DNA of 6,549 nucleotides. Source: Candidatus Sulfopaludibacter sp. SbA3 (GTDB lineage: Bacteria; Acidobacteriota; Terriglobia; 20CM-2-55-15). Positions within the stretch are counted from its first letter, which is position 1, and every line of letters begins with the position of its first letter. The DNA lies in the NCBI GenBank assembly GCA_945861845.1, contig CAMAWS010000195.1, positions 1-6,549 on the forward strand, written 5' to 3'. Under the pieces are notes generated by a model. The model was not told where the DNA came from, made no database searches, and saw only the letters and a program-made list of their open reading frames with translations. A program made the position numbers and the translations under genes. Below, piece by piece: positions 1 to 4,587 of this stretch.

Positions 1-44
1 GCGGGTTAGCTCCGTGCCCGGATCAAAAACATTTTCTGGAACTT

Positions 45-68
45 GGCACGGGGCTCAAGCCCCGTGCC
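45..68. repeat. Perfect 10-bp hairpin downstream of the hydrolase operon
   Basis: GGCACGGGGC (45-54) and GCCCCGTGCC (59-68) are perfect reverse complements around a TCAA loop. The hairpin lies 17 bases past the stop codon of the last gene of the minus-strand operon, so it could end or stabilise that transcript. No clean U-tract follows on the minus strand, only a loose T-run some 20 bases further on, so a textbook intrinsic terminator is not shown. A related half-sequence, CCGTGCCC, occurs at 12-19, which suggests a further copy of the same repeat at the window edge. The GC-rich arm and 4-base loop resemble the hairpins at 3690-4113, so this is probably a member of the same general class of dispersed repeat. 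Confidence 0.7.
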
Positions 69-85
69 CATAGGCTAGAAACTTC

Positions 86-937
86 TTATGGCCGGTTGGC
101 AGCTTTTTCCGCCGCCAGCTTCTTTTCCGCACTTGCCAGCAGGTCGGCGAAGTAGGCTTTGAAACCCGCGGGATCGACGAATGGATGAGGATTGCCGGCC
201 TTGCGGGCCACCAATTTCTCGTGGCGCTGGAAGACCTGAGCCCCTCCCGGATGGTTTGTAATGTTTACCTGCAGATCCGGCATCACCATCAAGCGCTTGA
301 CGCTGGCAATGTATTGCTCGGTCGTTCGAGCGCCGTTTACCGTATTCAGGCCCGTTCCACCGAACATCAAAGTCTTGTACTTTTTTCCGCCATCGATTGC
401 CTGAAACTCGAGCGATGTGACGCCTGGCGTGTGTCCGGGCGTGACATAAAACTTCATGGTCGTGTCTCCAACCGTCAGCGTATCCCCATCCTTGATGACG
501 AGGTCGCGCTTCAACGCAGGGAAGACTCTCTGCTGGCCGCCCGAGCTCAGGTAACCGCCCTTGGCGTACATATCCCAATCGCCTTGAGCCATCCCGACTC
601 GAGCCCCGCTCAGGACCTGGATTGCGGGCGCTCCGGCAGCGTGATCGCTATGCGCGTGCGTAACGATGATGTACTTGATGTCCTTGGGATTGAGCCCAAC
701 CTGCTGCAGGGACTTGATGATTTCGCCCGACGACTCTTCGTAAGTGGCGTCAATCAGGATAAGCCCGGCGCTGGTCTTCAGTGCGTATGAGCTCACGCCA
801 CGAAGTCCGACGTAGTACAAGTTGTCGAAAATCTTGAATGGCGGAATGGTCGTCAGGTCGTCCTGGGCTGCGGCGAACTCGCCCTGGGTGAGCAGCAGCG
901 CCATGGACAGGAAAGCAATCGTGAGAATCCGTTTCAT
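86..937 (-). CDS. Secreted metallo-beta-lactamase-fold hydrolase, subclass B3 type (copy 1)
   Basis: This is a 283-residue exported zinc hydrolase of the metallo-beta-lactamase fold. Residues 1-24 form a signal peptide (KR, hydrophobic core, AAA|Q). Zinc ligands are visible as H94, H96, D98 and H99 (THAHSDH), H169 (TPGHTPG) and H229 (TNHPGG). This spacing and the HxHxDH form match B3 enzymes and related B3-like hydrolases, and 283 residues is a usual B3 length. The start at 937 is supported by AAGGAG seven bases upstream. It is the last gene of a three-gene operon, 39 bases after its paralogue, with which it shares the order of motifs and a near-identical C-terminal tail (EKKLA.E.AANRP). The reaction could be beta-lactam hydrolysis or cleavage of a lactone or other ester; sequence alone does not decide. 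The fold assignment is firm and the substrate is unknown. Confidence 0.93.
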   Translation of the reverse strand: MKRILTIAFLSMALLLTQGEFAAAQDDLTTIPPFKIFDNLYYVGLRGVSSYALKTSAGLILIDATYEESSGEIIKSLQQVGLNPKDIKYIIVTHAHSDHAAGAPAIQVLSGARVGMAQGDWDMYAKGGYLSSGGQQRVFPALKRDLVIKDGDTLTVGDTTMKFYVTPGHTPGVTSLEFQAIDGGKKYKTLMFGGTGLNTVNGARTTEQYIASVKRLMVMPDLQVNITNHPGGAQVFQRHEKLVARKAGNPHPFVDPAGFKAYFADLLASAEKKLAAEKAANRP

Positions 938-976
938 AGTCAGTCTCCTTACTCTTTTACCCTTGATGGCTGGGCC

Positions 977-1852
977 CTACGGCCGGTTGGCCGCTCGTTC
1001 GTCCGCCAACTTTTTTTCCGCCGCCGCCAGTCGCGGCTGCATTTCCCGGCGGAATGCTTCCGGTCCATCCACGAAAGGATTCGCATCACCCGGTTTGCGT
1101 GCCTTCAATTTCGCAGCCTTTTCGAACAGATTGATGCCCATCGTGTGATCACTGAGCGTGACCTGAACATCGGGCGCCGCCATAACTCGCTTAATCCTGT
1201 CGAGATGCTCCTGGGCGGCCTTGACACCCCTGAAGGCTGTGCCTAGTCCGGAGAACAGGATCGTCTTGTATCTCTTGTTCCCCTCGATGGCGGTAAATTC
1301 AATCGTCGTATCGCCGGGCGTATGACCGGGCAGCACATGGAATTTCAGCGTCGTATCGCCCAGCGTAAGAGTGTCCTGGTCCTTGATGACCAGATCGCGC
1401 GGGATGGGCGTGAACTTCCTCGGTATCCCCTGCGAATTCATGTAAGTGCCGCTCGCCTGGAATTCCCAGTCGCCTTCGGCCATGCCGATACGCAGCCCCC
1501 GGTTCAATTCCTTGAAGTGGTTGGCGGCTCCGGTGTGGTCTGTGTGGGCGTGGTTGATGATGAGATATTTCGCGTCACTGAAGTTCAGGCCAAATTGACG
1601 CATCGCGCCTGGAATGTGATCGGGCAATTGCACGTATCCCGAATCGATCAGGATCAAGCCCTGGCTTGTCTTGATAACCCACGCGCAGGCCGACTCAAAA
1701 CCGACAAAGTACAGGTTGTCGAAGACCTGGAACGGCGCCGCCGGCTTGTCGTCTGCCTGCCGATCGGCCTCCGGCTGCTGAGCGACAGCAGGACTCGTTG
1801 CCATTAACAGGATCAGGAAACTGACGGACAGTATTGACAAGAACTTCTTCAT
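977..1852 (-). CDS. Secreted metallo-beta-lactamase-fold hydrolase, subclass B3 type (copy 2)
   Basis: This is a 291-residue paralogue of the next gene downstream. The signal peptide is residues 1-24 (KK, hydrophobic core, AVA|Q), followed by a short polar linker rich in D, Q and K (25-37). Metal ligands are H101, H103, D105 and H106 (NHAHTDH), H177 (LPGHTPG) and probably H236 (LSDHTMG). The context of that last histidine differs from the NHPGG of copy 1, as does the loop before it (SGLGTAFRGV against GGTGLNTVNG), so substrate range may have diverged. The frame stays open upstream to an ATG at 1975. That start would overlap the dehydrogenase gene by 83 bases and bury the signal peptide, so the ATG at 1852 is preferred. 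Its ribosome site is weak. It is the middle gene of the operon, 40 bases after the dehydrogenase. Confidence 0.92.
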   Translation of the reverse strand: MKKFLSILSVSFLILLMATSPAVAQQPEADRQADDKPAAPFQVFDNLYFVGFESACAWVIKTSQGLILIDSGYVQLPDHIPGAMRQFGLNFSDAKYLIINHAHTDHTGAANHFKELNRGLRIGMAEGDWEFQASGTYMNSQGIPRKFTPIPRDLVIKDQDTLTLGDTTLKFHVLPGHTPGDTTIEFTAIEGNKRYKTILFSGLGTAFRGVKAAQEHLDRIKRVMAAPDVQVTLSDHTMGINLFEKAAKLKARKPGDANPFVDGPEAFRREMQPRLAAAEKKLADERAANRP

Positions 1853-1856
1853 CGAA

Positions 1857-1863
1857 CACCCCC
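1857..1863 (-). promoter_or_regulatory. Weak, G-rich ribosome binding site deciding the start of copy 2
   Basis: On the minus strand GGGGGTG lies four bases before the ATG at 1852. It is only a partial match to the anti-Shine-Dalgarno sequence, whereas copy 1 has AAGGAG. It falls in the 40-base gap between the dehydrogenase stop and copy 2, which favours 1852 over any start inside the dehydrogenase gene. The difference in strength could make copy 2 less well translated than copy 1. Confidence 0.4.
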
Positions 1864-1892
1864 AAATTAATTCCACTTCTTGCCGGCCCCGG

Positions 1893-3083
1893 CTAGCGGC
1901 CAGTCGAATACCGCACACGCCAGATGCGCCCGCCGCCATCATCGCTGACAAGAAGAGATCCGTCGCGGGCGACAAGTACGCCGACCGGGCGTCCCCACGC
2001 CGTGTTCGTTTCTCCGCCGAGATTCCAGCCGCTCACGAAATCCTCGATGGGACCGGGCTTTCCATTCTGAAAAGGAACGAATGCGACTTTATATCCCGAG
2101 GGTTTCGACCGATTCCATGATCCATGCAGCGCAATGAACGCGCCGTTACGATAGCGTTCGGGAAACTGGGTCCCGGTATAGAACGCAATACCCAGCGCGG
2201 CCGAATGCGCCGGAATGAGGACATCGGGCACGATGGCGCGCTTCACAAGGTCCGGCATTTTTCCAACGTGTTCGGGATCAGGGTTGCTGCCGATATAGGA
2301 ATACGGCCAGCCGTAAAATCCGCCGTCTTTAACGGAGGTTGCATAGTCTGGAACGAGATCGTCACCCAGCGTGTCACGCTCGTTGACCGCTGTCCACAGC
2401 GCGTTGGTGCCGGGCTGCCAGGCCAGGCCAACAGGATTGCGAATGCCCGATGCAAAAATACGCTGCTCCGTTCCATCGGGATTGTACTCGTGGATGGCTG
2501 CGCGCCGCGGATCCTCGCCGGCATTCTTGTTCGACTGCGAACCGACCGCCACATACATCTTCTTTCCATCAGCACTGAAAATCACATTGCGTGTCCAGTG
2601 GCCTGCGGTTGGCAATTCCAGAAGCTTTTCAGCCATGCCGGATGCCTTTGTTTCGCCAGCCTGATACTTGTAACGGACGACCTGGCCCTCTTCACCCACA
2701 TAGAGGTACCCATTCTGAAACGCCATTCCAAACGGGCGCTTCATTCCCTGCGCATAGATGTTCCGCTGGTCGGGCAAGCCATCATTGTTCGTGTCGCGTA
2801 ATACAAGGATGGATCCTGCGTTCGACTGCGCCACAAATATGTCGCCATTCGGAGCGTGTACCATCGTGCGTGGAGCCTGGAGATTGTCCGCAAAAATACT
2901 TACCGTGAATCCGGCGGGAAGCTTTAACTCCACGGCATCGGGCTTGGGTACTACCGTTGACCGATTCGTAAACGACGGGGTGGCAAAAGGCGCCGGGAGC
3001 CGCGGTCCTTGCGCGACGGCAACCGCGCAAAGGGATACTACCGCAACGAGTGCGATGAGAACGGGCCTGAAAGCTGCTTTCAT
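1893..3083 (-). CDS. Secreted PQQ-type sugar / L-sorbosone dehydrogenase-like beta-propeller
   Basis: This is a 396-residue exported protein of the soluble glucose/L-sorbosone dehydrogenase family, six-bladed beta-propellers that oxidise sugars with pyrroloquinoline quinone. Residues 1-24 are a signal peptide (AVA|Q). Family landmarks follow in order: LPAGF..S.FAD (55-66), APRTM...P.GD.FVA (70-85), DTNNDG (97-102), RPFGMAF (116-122), a GHWTRN segment with a candidate catalytic histidine (H162), SGIRNPVGLAW (212-222), GGFYGWPYSYIG (254-265), PAHSAALG (291-298), HGSWNR (320-325) and a final blade GRPVGVLV...LLVSDDGGGRIWRV (365-390). No haem-binding CxxCH is present, so it lacks a fused cytochrome domain. 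GGAG six bases upstream supports the ATG at 3083. It is the first gene of the operon, ahead of two exported hydrolases, so all three probably act outside the inner membrane. The true substrate is unknown and some family members lack proven dehydrogenase activity. Confidence 0.9.
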   Translation of the reverse strand: MKAAFRPVLIALVAVVSLCAVAVAQGPRLPAPFATPSFTNRSTVVPKPDAVELKLPAGFTVSIFADNLQAPRTMVHAPNGDIFVAQSNAGSILVLRDTNNDGLPDQRNIYAQGMKRPFGMAFQNGYLYVGEEGQVVRYKYQAGETKASGMAEKLLELPTAGHWTRNVIFSADGKKMYVAVGSQSNKNAGEDPRRAAIHEYNPDGTEQRIFASGIRNPVGLAWQPGTNALWTAVNERDTLGDDLVPDYATSVKDGGFYGWPYSYIGSNPDPEHVGKMPDLVKRAIVPDVLIPAHSAALGIAFYTGTQFPERYRNGAFIALHGSWNRSKPSGYKVAFVPFQNGKPGPIEDFVSGWNLGGETNTAWGRPVGVLVARDGSLLVSDDGGGRIWRVRYSTGR

Positions 3084-3144
3084 GCATGTCTCCAGAAGGG
3101 ATTATTGAGATGCGGGGGATATCGTAGCGCAACCGGCGGGAAAT

Positions 3145-3214
3145 GAAAATTGAACAGTGGACACTGAATCATTGACCGATTGGACCCCCGGTCAATGTTC
3201 AGCGGTCAATTTTC
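3145..3214. repeat. Long imperfect inverted repeat between two minus-strand genes
   Basis: The core is CTGAA-T-CATTGACCG (3164-3178) pairing with CGGTCAATGTTCAG (3189-3202): 14 base pairs with one bulged T and a 10-base loop. Outer arms GAAAATTGA (3145-3153) and TCAATTTTC (3206-3214) pair perfectly outside an asymmetric internal loop. The right arm stops five bases short of the pentapeptide gene's stop codon. The hairpin could therefore end or protect that transcript before it reads into the dehydrogenase operon, and the T-rich left arm is read as U-rich RNA just after the core. It could equally be a small mobile-element remnant. The structure is certain and the function is inferred. Confidence 0.6.
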
Positions 3215-3219
3215 GATTT

Positions 3220-3555
3220 TCATTTTGGAATACAGCGGACCCTTGTCCCCAAATCGACCGACATTCTCAATTCTTCTGCCCTGACGTCTGCGGGGAAATA
3301 GGCTCCTGAAATCCTGGCCCGGTGAAGGCTCGCTCCTTCAAGGTTGGCTTGAGAGAGGTCCACCCCGCGCAAATCGGCGCTGTGCAGGTAAGCCCCGCTC
3401 AGGTCCGCACTGCGAAGGTCGGCATGCCGCAGGTCGGCGTTACGGAGGTTCGCGTTCGTTAGATCGATACTCCTATTCTTCGCAGCTTGCTTGAACTCGT
3501 CGACGAAGCCGTCGCGGAGCAGCGTAACCGTATGGTCTTCCCTGAACCTGGACAT
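3220..3555 (-). CDS. Small pentapeptide-repeat protein
   Basis: This is a 111-residue protein with no signal peptide or membrane segment, so probably cytoplasmic. After a charged N-terminal section (residues 1-30, including [14 protein letters not shown]), residues 31-87 run as twelve uninterrupted pentapeptides of the A(D/N)LxX form, with central residues L32, 37, 42, 47, 52, 57, 62, 67, 72, 77, then I82 and F87. Known structures of this repeat are right-handed quadrilateral beta-helices, so this is about three full turns. The tail ([25 protein letters not shown]) resembles C-termini of other small bacterial pentapeptide proteins. The start at 3555 is chosen because AGGGAGG lies seven bases upstream. 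A longer open frame reaches 3732, but its extra part is only a translation of the adjacent hairpin repeats. The role is unknown: some relatives (Qnr, MfpA) are DNA mimics acting on gyrase, but this one is much shorter and nothing ties it to that activity. Confidence 0.85.
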   Translation of the reverse strand: MSRFREDHTVTLLRDGFVDEFKQAAKNRSIDLTNANLRNADLRHADLRSADLSGAYLHSADLRGVDLSQANLEGASLHRARISGAYFPADVRAEELRMSVDLGTRVRCIPK

Positions 3556-3562
3556 GGTATTG

Positions 3563-3569
3563 CCTCCCT
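3563..3569 (-). promoter_or_regulatory. Ribosome binding site deciding the pentapeptide gene start
   Basis: AGGGAGG on the minus strand, seven bases before the ATG at 3555, is a strong Shine-Dalgarno match. It argues against starts further upstream, which would lie in palindromic repeat DNA. Confidence 0.7.
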
Positions 3570-3637
3570 CTTCTCCTAATAGATCGTCAATCGGCCGCCA
3601 GGACTTTAGCGCGTATTTTTCAACGGTTTGTTTGAAT

Positions 3638-3709
3638 GACGCGCCGAAGGCGCATCCGAATAGAGCCGCGGCGCGGCGAAAGACTCTAGCCCCACGCGCG
3701 AGCGTGGGG
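3638..3709 (+). repeat. Outer hairpin-repeat module, forward copy
   Basis: Three short hairpins lie in series: GCGCC-gaa-GGCGC (3641-3653), GCCGC-ggc-GCGGC (3665-3677) and CCCCACGC-gcga-GCGTGGGG (3690-3709). The same three hairpins occur in reverse order and opposite strand at 4094-4165. The outermost 20 bases, GACGCGCCGAAGGCGCATCC (3638-3657), are an exact reverse complement of 4146-4165. Linker sequence between hairpins is also partly kept (CTCTAGCCC here, CTGTAGCCC on the other strand there), so this is true repeat homology rather than chance GC-rich palindromes. Confidence 0.85.
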
Positions 3710-3732
3710 AAAACGGTCCCCCTTTGTTGCAA

Positions 3733-3794
3733 GCCCCGGAGGGGCGACAGATTCCAAAACTCTCTAGCGCCCTTATGGAACTGGAATGTGTCGC
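3733..3794 (+). repeat. Second-type hairpin module: GCCCC hairpin overlapping a GCGACA/TGTCGC stem
   Basis: A small hairpin GCCCC-gga-GGGGC (3733-3745) overlaps the left arm of a wider stem: GCGACAGATTCCA (3744-3756) pairs with TGGAATGTGTCGC (3782-3794) at 12 of 13 positions around a 25-base loop. An inverted copy of the same architecture sits at 3917-3960, where the arms are GCGACATAAC and GTTGTGTCGC next to GCCCC-gtt-GGGGC. The inner halves of the stems differ between copies yet still pair, which hints that the fold is what is conserved. Confidence 0.7.
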
Positions 3795-3837
3795 GACCCG
3801 AAACCCAGGTAGTGGGTCACTTTGAAATATTGCAATT

Positions 3838-3883
3838 AGCCGCGGAGCGGCGAAAGAACATAGCCACGGGCGTCAGCCCGTGG
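3838..3883 (+). repeat. Inner hairpin-repeat module, forward copy (inside the MITE)
   Basis: GCCGC-gga-GCGGC (3839-3851) is followed after a 12-base linker by CCACGGGC-gtca-GCCCGTGG (3864-3883). This is the same two-hairpin order as 3665-3709 in the outer forward module, and it appears inverted at 3984-4030. The stems are perfect. Confidence 0.8.
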
Positions 3884-3916
3884 TCGACTGAACGATCGAA
3901 CACTAGCACTGTAGGT

Positions 3917-3960
3917 GCGACATAACGCGATATTCCCATGTTGTGTCGCCCCGTTGGGGC
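3917..3960 (-). repeat. Second-type hairpin module, inverted copy (inside the MITE)
   Basis: GCGACATAAC (3917-3926) pairs with GTTGTGTCGC (3940-3949) at nine of ten positions, and the right arm runs into the small hairpin GCCCC-gtt-GGGGC (3948-3960). It is the mirror image of the module at 3733-3794 and sits at the centre of the MITE. Confidence 0.65.
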
Positions 3961-3983
3961 TGGGCATAACGTGCTGTCTGAAT

Positions 3984-4030
3984 CCACGGGCTTATGCCCG
4001 TGGCTAACACTGTCTCGCCGCTCCGCGGCT
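3984..4030 (-). repeat. Inner hairpin-repeat module, reverse copy (inside the MITE)
   Basis: CCACGGGC-ttat-GCCCGTGG (3984-4003) is followed by GCCGC-tcc-GCGGC (4017-4029). The 15 bases at 4016-4030 are an exact reverse complement of 3838-3852, so the two inner modules can pair with each other as well as fold on themselves. Confidence 0.8.
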
Positions 4031-4093
4031 TTTGTGCTGCATACCAAGAAGGGATTGCGGTGCCCGAAAATTCAAAGTGACCCACTACCGAAA

Positions 4094-4165
4094 CCCACGG
4101 CTGGCGCCGTGGGCTACAGTTTGCCGCCGCTTCGCGGCTCCATACGGATGCGCCTTCGGCGCGTC
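4094..4165 (-). repeat. Outer hairpin-repeat module, reverse copy
   Basis: CCCACGGC-tggc-GCCGTGGG (4094-4113), GCCGC-ttc-GCGGC (4126-4138) and GCGCC-ttc-GGCGC (4150-4162) are the same three hairpins as at 3638-3709 in inverted order. The first four bases, CCCA, belong both to this hairpin stem and to the right target-site duplication of the MITE. That shows the MITE inserted at the edge of this older repeat. Confidence 0.85.
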
Positions 4166-4258
4166 AGCCCTGCCGGAACACTCAAATATCTGGCGAAAGG
4201 AATCGACTCTGGCTAGAATGCCGTTTATTCGATGCGGTAAGCAGGAGGCTTATTAAGG

Positions 4259-4585
4259 ATGCGTTGGCTGAAAGTGCTTCTCGTCGTCGCAGGCCTGTTC
4301 GCGGTGGCCCGGTACTTCCCCGTTGTTTACAACTCCACTCAGTTCAACGATTTTGTACAACAGGAAATAAAACGCACCACCGGCGCCCCACAATTGCGCC
4401 AACAGCTTCTTTCCAAGGCAGAGCTGTATTTTCTGCCGGTGAAGCCCGAGGACATCAAGATCAGCGAGAACGGATCGGTCGTGAGGGTGAACGTGGACTA
4501 TCAGGTGCCCGTCGACCTGCTCGTCTACACGCACGTGTTGAGCTTCAGCGCGGCGGCGTCAGGCGCCGCGGTCCCGGCGCGATAG
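4259..4585 (+). CDS. Small single-pass membrane protein, DUF4845-like
   Basis: This is a 108-residue protein. Residues 4-23 form one hydrophobic segment after a short basic start (MRWLK), giving either a membrane anchor or an uncleaved signal. The rest is a small soluble domain: a helical, charged part (27-58, FNDFVQQEIKRT...LRQQLLSKAEL), then beta-rich sequence (LPVKPEDIKIS...VVRVNVDYQVPVDLLVYTHVLSFS). This layout matches the DUF4845 type of small membrane-anchored proteins, whose function is not known; I recognise it from general pattern, so family membership is moderate. AGGAGG lies ten bases before the ATG, an acceptable though long spacing. TAGAAT (4214-4219) is a possible -10 box without a convincing -35. 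The gene lies just beyond the repeat cluster and converges on dus with two bases between stop codons. Confidence 0.75.
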   Translation: MRWLKVLLVVAGLFAVARYFPVVYNSTQFNDFVQQEIKRTTGAPQLRQQLLSKAELYFLPVKPEDIKISENGSVVRVNVDYQVPVDLLVYTHVLSFSAAASGAAVPAR

Positions 4586-4587
4586 GC

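Larger units (their letters stand above)
3808..4089. mobile_element. 282-bp MITE-like element with 19-bp TIRs and 8-bp target duplication
   Basis: The ends are perfect 19-bp inverted repeats: GGTAGTGGGTCACTTTGAA (3808-3826) and TTCAAAGTGACCCACTACC (4071-4089). Immediately outside both ends is the direct repeat GAAACCCA (3800-3807 and 4090-4097), the signature of an 8-bp target-site duplication. No credible coding sequence is inside, so it must be moved in trans by an unseen transposase. The interior is itself a large inverted repeat: AGCCGCGGAGCGGCG (3838-3852) matches 4016-4030 exactly on the other strand, and TAGCCACGGGC (3861-3871) likewise matches GCCCGTGGCTA (3996-4006). The IS family of the parent is not identified; an 8-bp duplication is seen in several families, including IS66, ISL3, IS256 and IS1595. 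Confidence 0.85.

Noticed and set aside
185..790. A 201-codon plus-strand frame opposite hydrolase copy 1, and a similar one at 1322-1807 opposite copy 2
   Set aside because: Both are the complementary frames of well-supported genes. Their similarity to each other simply mirrors the paralogy of the real genes.
86..1852. Calling the two B3-type proteins antibiotic-resistance genes
   Set aside because: Only the fold and zinc site can be seen. Context with a dehydrogenase and the breadth of the superfamily make a metabolic role at least as likely.
977..1975. A longer version of hydrolase copy 2 starting at 1975
   Set aside because: The extra 41 residues overlap the end of the dehydrogenase gene in another frame and would place the signal peptide internally.
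3121..3149. Candidate sigma-70 promoter for the dehydrogenase operon on the minus strand (TTTTCA, 17 bases, TACGAT)
   Set aside because: Each box matches consensus at only four of six positions and overlaps the inverted repeat. It is plausible in place but too weak to annotate.
3817..4085. Short minus-strand frames inside the MITE
   Set aside because: They translate the hairpin modules themselves and have no ribosome site or domain. They do not encode a transposase.
3638..4165. A CRISPR array
   Set aside because: The repeats are inverted rather than direct, differ in sequence, are irregularly spaced, and no cas gene is near.
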